Source: Theocolax elegans (Eukaryota; Arthropoda; Insecta; Hymenoptera; Cerocephalidae). From it: a stretch of 64,000 nt of DNA. Location: NCBI GenBank assembly GCA_026168455.1, contig CM047427.1, positions 44,920,058-44,984,057 on the forward strand, written 5' to 3'. The position numbers and the translations under genes are program-made. The notes under the pieces are model-generated. The model did not search any database. It was given only the letters and a program-made list of their open reading frames with translations, and had not been told where the DNA came from. Of this stretch, positions 21,739 to 32,301 are shown in pieces (positions within the stretch are counted from its first letter, which is position 1; every line of letters begins with the position of its first letter).

Positions 21739-23158
21739 TTATAAATTTTCGATAATATCCTGCAAGTCCAAGAAATTGTCTAATATTTTTCTGGTTTTCG
21801 GTGTCGGAAAATTTTTTACTGCTGATATTTTCTGCGGATCTGGTTCTATCCCTTTTTCGCTAATAATATGTCCAAGATAGGTAACTTCTTTCCTTAAAAA
21901 TTCTATCTTATCCGGTTGTAGTACGAGATTTGCATTTCTTAGTTTCTCAAATAAATTTCTAACTTTTCTATCATGATCATGTAGATCTTTTGCATATACA
22001 ATAATATCATCGAGATATACTAACATTTCAGTATTTTGTAGTCCTCATAGTACTTGGTCCATTAACCTCTGAAAGGTTGCAGGTGCATTTTTGAGTCCTT
22101 CAGGCATCCTTCGATACTGATAATGTCCATTTGGGGTTGAAAAAGCGGTTTTCCACTTGTCGCTCTCTTTCATTGGTATTTGTTGGAAACCTGATGTAAG
22201 ATCAAATAAACTAAAGTAAAAACTTTTTCCTAATTGGTCGCAGATATCGGATATGTTGGGTAACGGATAAGCGTCTCCTATGGTTTTTTGTTAAGTTCTC
22301 TAAAGTCAATTACCATTCTCCATCTGGGTTTTCCATTACTATCTGGTTTTTTTGGTACACTCCAAAGCGGACTATTCATTGGTGATGTTGATGGTTCAAT
22401 AATTCTGTCTTGTAGTTTTTTTTAATTTGATCCTTTATTACTTCTAAATGGGCTGGCGGGTGTATGTACTGCTTAGTATTTATCGGTATGTTATTTCCTA
22501 AAGATATTTCATGTTCTACTTTATAAGTACAGGGCAGTGATTTGCCTGGTATTAAGAATACTTCATTATAGTCATTGATTAGTTGCATTACGTGCTCTTT
22601 TTCTTCTTCGTTTAAATGGTCTAGTTTTAATAAGTTTTTAATTTCTTCTATGCTTTGTTCGGTTGATTGAAATTTTGGAATTTCTGTTTCACTAGTTGTA
22701 TCGGGATCAAAATCGTGTATTGTTTGTTCAAATGGTAATAGTACTCTCGGTTCGATTTCTATTTCTACATCTTTTTCTTTTGTATTAATTGCCATAATAT
22801 TACAACTATTGTTGTAGTTGGATACTATTCCTTTTCCCAAAAATATATCTTTATCTCCTACATTAATTCTGGGGAGATATCCTTCTTTTAGATTAGTTTT
22901 TATTAGATTTATTCGAATTATTTGTTTTGATCGTCCTTTCAAACGGTGTACAGTCGTGTTATTTAGATTTAATGTATCTACTATTTTATTGTCTTCATCT
23001 GACTTGTCTATTTCCCTAAATAATGTCTCTCTTCGTGGTGTGCCCTTATTAAATTGTATATTATGGTCATTTTCATCAATATCATTAGCTTTGTTTATTT
23101 CAACTTCATGGTAAAGCTTCTTTTCATTTTTTTCCTCATTTGTGGAATCCAATTTCAT
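21739..23158 (-). pseudogene. pol: Reverse transcriptase part of pol, several breaks
   Basis: Ty3/Gypsy-type RT. A 260-codon frame (23158-22376) covers the pre-RT region and the RT entry (PGKSLPCTYKVEHEI, then YIHPPAHLEVIKDQI). A frame change near 22400 follows. The fingers and palm (WRMVIDFRELNKKT; FDLTSGFQQI) are readable in other frames. A CGA-to-TGA type stop lies near 22047. The catalytic box is YLDDIIVYA in the 95-codon frame 22026-21739. Another frame change lies near 21785. The YLDD motif is intact, so the breaks rather than active-site loss inactivate it. Confidence 0.9.
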
Positions 23159-23265
23159 AATATGTCGGTTGTATAGGTCATCGTCTGGTGTTTTCCCATA
23201 ATTTAAAATTTATTCATAAACATCGTCTGGAATAAAAAATATGGGATTCATAACATCACCGCTAA

Positions 23266-23529
23266 TCATAAGAGCTTTGTTATAAATAACCTCTTTAACT
23301 GTTTTAAATAACCTCTTCCTAGCATCCCATCTTGCATGATTGGAAAATCATTTGGTAATACATGAAATTCAACGTCGTTATTTCTAATAGAAAGAATTGT
23401 TGTTCGATATGTATAAACACATTCATTAGTAATTCCATATAAACAAGTCTTTTTTCTTGTGTCACACCAACTTGTTGGGTGTAGAGTTTGTACTTTGATC
23501 AGATTTGCTGAAGCACCGCTGCCTACCAT
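23266..23529 (-). pseudogene. pol: Aspartic protease part of pol with lost catalytic Asp
   Basis: Retropepsin domain. The active-site block reads MVGSGASANLIK, where the family has DSGA or DTGA; the Asp codon is changed to Gly (one base). The C-terminal flap-side block PIMQDGMLGRGYLKQ is conserved. An in-frame TAA lies just upstream (near 23563), and a frame change follows before RT. The protease would be catalytically dead. Confidence 0.8.
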
Positions 23530-23579
23530 AAAGGTTAAGTACGGCTTTGATCCTTAGGATACGCGAATTCTTACTGCGG

Positions 23580-24789
23580 TTGGATAGTCATCTTCCGTGA
23601 AAATTCTGCTATGGTCTTTACAAGATGCGATTTCTTCTCCTCGAGTGGGTCTTTGGTTAATATTCTCATTATTTGATGGTTTTTCATAGGTGGAGGAGAT
23701 GCATTCCTTTGTGGTTGTTGTATCTGCTCGCTCGAATACTTGGGATGATTTCGATAAGTCGAATGGTCTTGAAAATTCTGTACACGTTGTTGATCTTACA
23801 GATTTTGAAAAGTTGATTGGCCTTGGCGTTTCTGGGTTTTTTGTGAATTTTGTGGATTCGTGGTATTTTGAATATCTTGGGTATTTTGAATATTCTGGCT
23901 CGCCATCACGTTGTGACGAGCCTCATGGGAGTTTACAGATTCTCCTTGAATTGGGTAATTCTGTCGTTGATTTTGATATCCTTCGTAAGATTCCTTATTT
24001 TGTCGATTCAAATAGTTTTGATGATTTCTATCATAACCTCTGTTTTCGTAGTTTGATTGGTATTTGTGATCTGGTCTATAGTTGTCATAGGCTCTCGAAT
24101 ACTGTTGACGCCGATTATAGTATTGATTTCTTGGTTGATAGTCATCATTCTAATAATAATCATTATAAGGTCTGTAATTATCACGATTATTTCTATAAAC
24201 ATGTTGGTCAACATATCTTTGATGATACTCCTCCATCCTGGGATATTCATCGTATCGTCTAAATTGATCTATTGGTGGTCTACCTTGTGATGTGTGTGCA
24301 TGTTGCATGTCATCTATATCTAGTTTTGTATTCACGAATTTGTTATTAGGTTGTCATTTATTATAATTAGGTCTATTATTATACTCTGGTCTAGTAAATC
24401 TATCATATCTGAAGGCTGCAGAATATTCCGTCATTTCCCACTCTTGATCTGGTAGTCGTCCATATCTATTTCTCGTATCGGGTAGAATGCGTGCTTCAAT
24501 TGTCGTTTCAATTCTTACTGCTTCTCTGTATGCTTCATCAAGATTATTAGGACGACTTGCGTCGACTTGTCGCGCTATGTTGCTCATCACTCACATCAAT
24601 TAATGCGTTTCTTGCATCCTCTATAAAATCCTTTAACGGCATATTGCGTCCATCATAACAACAAATTCCTAATAATGCGTTCTGTAAGGCAAAACTTCCT
24701 GCCATCGTTGTAACCATTTGTGCTGTTACATTCCACTGGTCTGGTTGTTGTGATCCTCCACGGAAGGTCTGAGGTTGGTCGCCTTGCAT
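23580..24789 (-). pseudogene. gag: Gag of the Errantivirus-like element, fragmented
   Basis: Capsid precursor. The start at 24789 (MQGDQPQTFRGGSQ) is followed by the Errantivirus Gag block YDGRNMPLKDFIEDARNAL. The frame changes near 24570, where part of the capsid core seems deleted, and resumes with a block of the kind NNLDEAYREAVRIE. The remainder is Arg-, Tyr-, Asn- and Gln-rich, low in complexity (RYDEYPRMEEYHQRYVDQH; NTQDIQNTTNPQNSQ), spread over three frames. Such RNA-binding-like tails replace zinc knuckles in several Errantivirus Gags; no CCHC knuckle was seen. Confidence 0.75.
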
Positions 24790-27378
24790 TTCGGCGTTAA
24801 TTTCGAAATATCCGATGTTATTCTTCTTAATTTTGGCTAATAATTCTATCTATTTGGTTAAAATTTTCACGCACTATTATCGATCGTATAGATGCGATAA
24901 CAGATGTTTCGACCCGTAACTTTGACCGAATCAAAATTATAAGTTACGACAAAAATGAAAAGGAGAAAATAAAATTCAATTAATGCCCGATGGCAAAAGA
25001 AGTTGAAACCATAGTGAATTATTGGGGAATATGCATGGCAATGTCAAAATAAATGGGTGATTTTTAATTATATATATATTGGTATTCATACAAATTTATT
25101 TATATATATAACAAATAAAATATCATAAATATAAATAAAATGAGGGAATGGTCCTTATAGTAGTAAAAAAAAAGTTGATATTAATATAGGAATAGTTTTT
25201 TTTATGTTTATTAATTTTAATTAATTTAATTTATTCATCGAGTTTTAGTTTGGATTGTAGTCGACGATATTTGATTTATAGTTTACTTATTCATATAAAA
25301 AAAACTGGAAATTAACTAAAAAATTATTTAATTATTAAATAATTATTTATTATAATAATTACTTTCGATGATTCCGCTGAAGTTAATAACGAAAGGAAAT
25401 TTTGAATTCGAACTGCAATGTACATATAAGTCACAAAAATAAGATGTATGTATATAAGTTTTCACAGATATATGGAAATAAAATATATCAGTCAACGTAA
25501 TTTATAAATTATAAGATTAATGAATTTATTAAGAAGAATTTAATTAATTATTTTAAACAAATTTCCTCCTTAATTTTACCAATTTAAATTAAAGTTATTT
25601 GAATTATAAACAATATTTATTTATAATGTTGTTTAGAATACTAGTTATATTTTAAATATTATTCAAGTAATGTTACTTTGGTTAAATTATATATATTTTA
25701 TAATATTTATAATTTAATTTCAATTAATTTTCTATATAATTATAGCAAATTTTAAAGGAATGACGTATAGTTAGTATTTTAATATTGGTCACTATATCTA
25801 TATATATGATTTCACCTATTTATTAATTTACCTAAGTAAATATTATTGTCTATGGTTAGAAAAAATTTAAAGCATTCTTTGAGTGGTCACAAAAAAATTA
25901 TTTCTAAGAATTGTTTAAGTTAATTAATTAGGTTAAGAAATAAAAAATAGTCTTTTTTTTGAGAACGAGTTCTCATATATTGAGTCTCATTCAAAATAGT
26001 ATTTGTTTTTCTAAATGTGTTTTAATTTGCTTAATGAATTAACTTTAATGTTTTAATTTAAATTCTTTTTATAGATTGCATATATGGAAAAAAAAAATAA
26101 ATTATTTATAATTATTTAATGTTATAAAATTTATTTTTAATTGTTACTTTTATAATTTTCCTTTCATTTTATGAGTTTATTTATACCGTTTTTTTTATTT
26201 ATCAATTTAAACTAGCATTAGCAACACACACTTGTTTAATTTATTATTTGAAACAATATTAAATAACAAGATATTTGTGTATATTTTATTATATATAAGG
26301 AAGTAGAAAAAATGGTTTAATATTTCTTTATTTATTATTAATAGGTGCATTAATTCTTTATTATATTTAATGTATTGATTGTAAAAAGGTAACAGAATAA
26401 GTATTTTTCTTTAAAAAATTAAACGCAGATTTATATTATTTGAAACAATATTAAGTTACATCCGGTCGAAATTTTCTCACGACGAGAATAATGAATGTGC
26501 TCATTCATCAGAAAATACAACACCGTTTAGAAGTTTAGATTTTCTTTTCCTTGTTTCGCAATGACTAACTATATAGTTATTTAATTATTTATTACACGTA
26601 CAATTTAAAAAACTTATTCTCAACTCGTGTAATTATTTATTATTTATTTCTGGGTTTATCTTTTCTTGAAAAATATATATGTATATCACGTGTATATCAT
26701 GAGACCGAACCGATTTTCACTTTGCCCTATCGTAAACTGGGATTATAAAGGATTATACCCAGGTACCGATTTCCTTTTATTTTATTTCAAAACGGTATAC
26801 ACTTAAACGTAATAGTTATAACTTTTATTATATGTATTTTAAAATTTTGTTTAATATAGTTTCGACGAAATGTAACGAAATTATTTACAAAATTTAACAA
26901 ATTTAATTTATGATTTCGTATGTATTTAGTTTGTATGTTTGGATTGATTCATATAATTCACGATTATTACTTTATTAGTGTACATTTAATTATTAAATTT
27001 TTTTTTATTATTGTAATATTGATTAATTGTTAATCTGGTTTATATTAATGACTATAAAAAAAATATAAGAACGAAGATACAATAAAAAACTCTCGATTTT
27101 CTTATCCTTCAAAAGAATTTTAGTATATTATTTATTTATTTATTTATTCCTTTTTTCTGAAAATTTGGTTACGTGGAAGCTAAAGGCAATTTTATTTTAT
27201 ATGCGACACTCCTTAATTTTTCACTCGCGTTTTCACTTATACGATGACCCGTACACTATCTAATTTTTTTATAAATAAAGAAAAAGAAGGATAAGGTCGG
27301 TCCTGTAAAACGATGAGATATAGAAAAAAAGAAATTTTGGTACAATACTAGTTGTACTCATTAGTAACCATAAAAAAG

Positions 27379-27452
<74 letters not shown>
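24790..27452 (-). other. Leader (5' UTR) of the LTR element, gag-proximal part
   Basis: Very AT-rich with no recognisable protein. Contains an (AC)n(AT)n composite microsatellite at 27380-27452. With 28829-29381 it makes a leader of about 3.2 kb after removing the nested LTR, long for this group. A splice donor for env or accessory mRNAs should lie in it; I could not single one out. Confidence 0.5.
27380..27452. repeat. (AC)n(TA)n microsatellite
   Basis: About 19 AC units followed by about 16 TA units, immediately left of a nested solo LTR. Confidence 0.9.
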
Positions 27453-27455
<3 letters not shown>

Positions 27456-28828
27456 AAAGGTAAGCTACATACTTTTATGCGTATGAAGCTATACCTTATA
27501 ACGAGCGCGAGTGACGATCGGAAAAGCTCGTAGGTGATCGGGAAAGCCCGTGCGTAAGCCGCGTAAGGGCTAATAATGGTCCGACGCGCAAGCTGACTGA
27601 GGAGAGTAGATAGAGAGTTTATGCGAGTCATCGTAGATAGACACGTCGCCGGTAACGCCTTCATTGCTAATTCGTGGCAAGAGAAAAAGAATCGTTATTG
27701 CGGATTCTTCCTCGGGTTCTGGGTTTCGCGCCGTGAAGAGTGAGTAATTCGGTGGAATGAGCGTGCTGGTGTTAAGTGCACAGCTCCAGCGACTCCCAGG
27801 AACCTGCGAGGACGGCGAAGTTGCCGCGCGCGAGAGCCCGACGGAGAGAGGGGAAACAGGCGAAGTCGATGGCGCATCGACGGGGAGAATCGAGATTCAA
27901 GGTACGTGGTGCACCACTCGCGAGCCGCCGAAGCCGTAAAGACTCTCTCTTTACGGCTATATCTTTGAGTTAGGGATCGGCGGATCTCGCCCGCGCGTGA
28001 CGGCGAGGAAGCTAACGGGCGACCGCGTACGCGTGCTAGAAAGAAGAGAAAGTGCGAGTAACTCCGGTGGTTACACCTCGTCGCGAGACCTCACGCGGCC
28101 TATATACGGCTTTTGTCATTTCCTTATATTCTATGTTAAACTAAATTTATATTTTTAAATTAATATTGAATTTTGTTGGTCTTGCTGAGCTAACGTCTAA
28201 CGACTCTAAGAACTCCAAGTTGCTCGCTCGAAAAGGCACGACAATTCGCCGCGTATCAATCCCGAGGACAACATTATGAATTCATAATGTTGTCCTCGGG
28301 ATTGATACGCGGCGAATTGTCGTGCCTTTTCGAGCGAGCAACTTGGAGTTCTTAGAGTCGTTAGACGTTAGCTCAGCAAGACCAACAAAATTCAATATTA
28401 ATTTAAAAACTTTTGCCTGGGCGAGAAAAAATTATATTTTTAATAAATTTATATTTCTTTATAATAAATAAAATTCATATGTAATCAATGTCCGAGTACG
28501 AGTTTAATTGTTGATTACCGGCGTATGTTATTCCCGTTATCCCGAATACCGCCCTCTCCGTTTTAGGAGCGGCCGAGGTAAACTTATCGTGAATTTATCC
28601 CTTTTATTCGCGGTCCTTTTCAGCTCACGTTTTAGCTGTACAAAGACGCGAGATCGGCAAGTGATTTCGCGGTTGTTAACGGACATCGCAACGGTAGGTC
28701 GTGCGCGGGGTTCACTGATTTGAATCCGCCGCGCACTCTCGGAGCACCACCTAGGGAGTATAACTAGGCAGTGCCGTAGCTACCGATCCCTTTACCCTTA
28801 CCTACGCGAGAGATTGTACCCCGTTACA
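27453..28828. mobile_element. Solo-LTR-like element (TGTAAAGG...CCGTTACA), copy 1, with nested palindrome
   Basis: A second copy occurs at 50502-51572, so both ends are defined by comparison: TGTAAAGGTAAG at the left and GTACCCCGTTACA at the right (TG...CA, short inverted ends). It is GC-rich (CpG-containing) in AT-rich surroundings, without a protein I recognise. The size of about 1.1 kb without the insertion, and the absence of PBS or coding DNA, fit a solo LTR. Orientation not determined. Short open frames inside are not conserved as proteins between the copies. Confidence 0.65.
28152..28409. repeat. 258-bp perfect palindrome (129-bp arms, no spacer)
   Basis: The left arm 28152-28280 is the exact reverse complement of 28281-28409, centred on GAATTC. 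It is absent from the sister copy at 50502-51572, so it is an insertion with a few flanking bases of extra sequence. It is either a tiny foldback element or an assembly artefact of hairpin type. Confidence 0.9.
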
Positions 28829-29322
28829 ATATATATATGTATAATTCATTTAATTCGTTGATTCTTATGTTATTTTATCTTATTGAAAATAAACGTTATT
28901 ACAATCACCCTTTATAATAATTTTTATTATACTTTTTTTTTCTAATTCTTTACCATGTAATGATTTTATTTATTAATCAATGCAATTAAATTGATCTTCT
29001 ACTTTTCATTTATTTTGCAAATTTATTTATAAATATCTTTATTAATAAAGCTACATATTTTCCTCAAATTTATTAAATAGATATTTTATTATTTTATTCA
29101 TCAATCTATTTCATTTGCATAAAAAAATAAAGCTTTACTTTTCTATTCTCATTATTTATTTCGACTAATATTTATTAAAATTAAAACAATTATAAATCAG
29201 TAATAAATTTGCGACAGTATAAATCAATAAAAAATTCTGAATTTTCACTTGTTTACTTATTACTGGGAAACAATTTAAAATAAAATATATACGTTTCAAA
29301 CATAAAATATATATATAAACAT

Positions 29323-29359
<37 letters not shown>

Positions 29360-29381
29360 GAGTATACAAGCAACGAGTCGT
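28829..29381 (-). other. Leader of the LTR element, PBS-proximal part
   Basis: AT-rich, with a (TA)n tract at 29330-29356. No coding potential recognised. Confidence 0.5.
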
Positions 29382-29399
29382 GTCCCTGTTCGGGCGCCA
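29382..29399 (-). promoter_or_regulatory. Primer-binding site, tRNA-Lys(UUU)
   Basis: The minus strand reads TGGCGCCCGAACAGGGAC, an 18-base perfect complement of the 3' end of tRNA-Lys3 including CCA. It directly abuts the 5' LTR and fixes element orientation and LTR boundary. Confidence 0.95.
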
Positions 29400-30166
29400 A
29401 GTTTTTTTAAGTTTCATAGTATATTTAATTTTTCTTTAATCAATAACTATTAAAAAAAATCGATATTACAGATTTTTTTTCCTCCTATAATAAAAATAAG
29501 TCAAATTAAGAATTTGAAGAAATAATTGCGGAGAGTGAGGTACCTGACTCGGTTATGCAATTAATTATTCTTTTATTATTATAAATTAACTTTCCGTTTA
29601 TTTTATTATTGTTTTTAAATAGACTTACCTTTTTTTCTCCGACAGGCAGGTAGATGTAGGAATATTGAAATGACTTACGCGATTAGTTATAGTTATAAAC
29701 TAGTACAAGATATATTTTTGTTTATTTATTACAAACTCAGTATCTCTTTAATACACAATTGATAAATTGGTGTATCGGTCAAAATACAGAAATACAAAAA
29801 AAGAAAAGAGCTGACTATCTATAGGAGCGGTCAACTAATTGAATACAAAAAAGGTTGACTATCTACTAGAGCGGTCAACTATGTACTAAACGTGGTCTGA
29901 TTAAGAGCAAAGGGAGGAACCAGGGGAAAATGCTTCCCTCTCCTTATTACTTCCTCCTTCTTTTGGTCTTAACTATGAATACAGGAGGAAAATTGTTCTC
30001 TCCTCCTGCCGAAATGCTGATGTTACGCATTTCTTTTGGCAGTATTGTCTTGACTTTACTAAGCTTCTATAATACACTTAATTTTATACGACTATATTCT
30101 TTTTAATTCACGCTACGTTTTGAATTATTAATTGCCAAATTAATGTAAAAAATATATTACTTAACA
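29400..30166 (-). repeat. 5' LTR of the Errantivirus-like element
   Basis: 767 bp. The minus strand runs from TGTTAAG at 30166 to ...AAAACT at 29400, next to the PBS. It matches the 3' LTR over its full length apart from the nested TTAA element there. The LTR should provide promoter and poly-A signals. Confidence 0.9.
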
Positions 30167-30900
30167 GTCCATACACAGAACGACGATGATTCATTAATTC
30201 CTAAACATAAGTAACCCAAAATCATAATGAAATGTTTAATACTGTTTGATATTAGTGATTTAAAATAAATTTTCTTAATTACTTGAGATTGTTCATCAAG
30301 AAGTGTTCCTTTTTTAACAGATTGTATAAAGTTAGTGTGTGAAGTTAGAATGTCGTTGAGTGACGATGCTTGTCTCAGCTGCTTAGCAAAAATACACCCC
30401 AGGAACATTCAATCACCTGCAAATAAAAATTATTGCAGTTACAAATAACTGCTTCTTTTTTTTTTTGCATTAAATTATTTACCAACCTCGAATAAAAAGT
30501 AATACTGCATTTGATGTACTAAATGTACCATACTACTAGTAATTAAATGAATGTGTTTCTGTATTGGTAAAATTTCAGGCATTTTCCTAAACATTTTTGC
30601 AGAAGTGATTTGTTGTTTCAATATTGCTTGATATGTTTGACGACTGGGCTCCAGAATCTAAATTATTAAATAAATAATTTTATTAACAAATAATTATATT
30701 TTTAACTTCTCTAAAATAATTTATTCAGATAATTAATAAACATTTCCTAAATTTTTTTTACGATTTTTATTTAAATCTTGATACTTACAAATGTAGTAAA
30801 AACAAAAAATTTAAATAATTATTATACTGTACCTGTGAAAACTGTAGTCCAAAACCAAGAATTCAAATTATCAACATTAAATATAACCAATAATTGTCAC
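30167..30900 (-). pseudogene. Gamma-tubulin complex component (GCP family), C-terminal fragment cut by the LTR
   Basis: GCP proteins form the microtubule-nucleating ring. One exon, complement 30487-30657, encodes ILEPSRQTYQAILKQQITSA and then MVHLVHQMQYYFLFE, matching the conserved C-terminal block of the family. Clean splice sites (TTTAG acceptor; GAG|GTTGGT donor) lead to a second exon from 30416, starting VIECSW. That exon then shifts frame into QLRQASSLNDILTSHTNFIQ and LLDEQS, also GCP-like. It runs into the LTR at 30166, which supplies the stop. A further possible exon lies near 30840-30900. Which paralogue (GCP4, 5 or 6) cannot be told. The frame shift and truncation make it a pseudogene or a disrupted allele. 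Confidence 0.65.
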
Positions 30901-31320
30901 TGACAGGTTCTGCTACGCGCACGCTTCTCGGCAAATTAGATGATTGACGACCGTGTAAGATAAAAGATGACCGTTTAAGATAATAATGACAAAATAACTA
31001 GATCACGCGTGTAGACATATATATATATATATATATATAGGAGACGAAAAAGATATCGAAAAATACATAGCCAAGTAAAAGAATTTGACATCTCAGATAT
31101 TTACATGAAGTTTTGTTAAAAGTATTACTAAATAATTTATCGAAAACTTAATAAACTGAAAAAATATTAAATAAATAATAATAAATGATATAAAAAGTTA
31201 CGTAAATAACATATTATATATTAATATTCAAAAATAAAAAAACCGCAGGTGCAGTTAGATGTCTATTAGGTGCTAGCGCGCATTATACTTGCGTTGGTTG
31301 CGCTACCGCGCACTTTGATT
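30901..31320. other. AT-rich spacer with (TA)n tract
   Basis: (TA)n at 31015-31038. No gene recognised. Confidence 0.4.
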
Positions 31321-31635
31321 TATATTTTTAACAGTTTACAGGAAATTAGATTGATAATGAAAAAAGTGGAGATTCTTTTCTACCACTTCAAGGTAACTCA
31401 TAAATTTTTTTGCAATGATCATGCTAACAGATTCATCATTATAAGGCAACAAATATACATTGCTATTAATATTTTGGGCACTTTTCCCAGATATTTTGAC
31501 CAAAAGTGACCTTAATGATTTAGACCTACATTGGAAATTTATTTGGAACTACTGGACGCCTCTAAAACATATTCCCACAGTTATAGCAATATTCATTTTT
31601 TTCTTCTTTGATTTCACAGAGAACCACCCATATAT
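31321..31635 (+). mobile_element. Old, diverged right half of a foldback family 1 element
   Basis: Matches the family 1 right arm with many substitutions and a deletion near 31535. It keeps the mini-exon-like stretch near 31353, followed by AAG|GTAACT, and ends in AGAGAACCACCCATATATA. It is clearly older than the near-identical copies elsewhere. Confidence 0.75.
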
Positions 31636-31964
31636 AGACTTTTTCAATAACAAAGCCGAGGATTTAAGGCAATCCTTAAGCTGAGGCTTTCAACCTTTAG
31701 ACTGCCGGAAAATTAATATATTGGCTCAACCCATAATCGACACTTTGTATAAACCAACTTATGATATAAGATACCTTTTCTATCAATTTTGTAAGTGTCA
31801 TATGCCCTCTTAAATCCCAGCAGTCCAAAAATTAAGGCTATAGACGTAAAGAGAACTATGTGGCACATATATATGAAAAAAATAATAAGTATCTTGTAAT
31901 TAATCATTTTTTTCACTTCATAGGTAATAAAATCTTAACAACGTTAGTAAAGGAAATAGAACTA

Positions 31965-32301
31965 ATGTCTGAAACTAAAGAAACTGATGTAAGTGGAAGT
32001 GGAAAAAAAATATTAAAAGATGACTCTACCATTGAATCAAAAAAGCAGAAAATTGAAACATTTGTGAGAGTTAAAAGAAAAAATTATGCAATGATGCTTG
32101 GTTATTTAGGAAAAAACTACTATGGAATGCAAAGAAATCCTGGAATGAAAACAATAGAAGAAGATTTAATTAATGCAATGTTTAAAGCTGACTTAATAAC
32201 GTCAGAAGCTTTTGAAACAATTCAAAGTATAAATTTTCAAAGGGCCGCTAGAACCGATAAAGGAGTTTCAGCTATTAGACAAGTAGTCTCTCTCAAATTA
32301 C
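31965..32301 (+). pseudogene. PUS1: PUS1 (tRNA pseudouridine synthase), first coding exon only
   Basis: PUS1 isomerises uridine to pseudouridine in tRNA and other RNAs. From ATG at 31965 the frame encodes a charged N terminus and then the TruA-type blocks KNYAMMLGYLGKNYYGMQRN, MKTIEEDLINAMFKA and FQRAARTDKGVSAIRQVVSL. The last includes the catalytic Asp (ARTDKG). It ends at a good donor (TTAC|GTAAGT at 32302). The following exons of the synthase fold were not found in the next kilobase. Upstream, TTCATAG at about 31917-31923 may be a 5' UTR acceptor. The exon itself has no break, so this may be the start of a real gene interrupted downstream. Confidence 0.75.

Larger units (their letters stand above)
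9072..30166 (-). mobile_element. Errantivirus-like LTR retrotransposon, full length, heavily nested
   Basis: The two ends are homologous LTRs in direct orientation: 29400-30166 (5' LTR) and 9072-11006 (3' LTR, which contains a 1,168-bp insertion; net length also 767 bp). Adjacent to the 5' LTR is an 18-base tRNA-Lys primer-binding site, and adjacent to the 3' LTR a polypurine tract. Between them, in order on the minus strand: leader, gag, protease, RT, RNase H, acidic linker, integrase, env, ORF-A and ORF-B. Many reading-frame breaks make it non-autonomous now. No clear target-site duplication was found at the outer edges. Confidence 0.9.

Noticed and set aside
23690..24262. 190-codon plus-strand open frame
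   Set aside because: Antisense of the low-complexity Gag tail; the minus strand carries the gene.
27695..28723. Arg-rich open frames in the GC-rich block
   Set aside because: Inside a solo-LTR-like element; frames are not conserved in the second copy at 50.5 kb.
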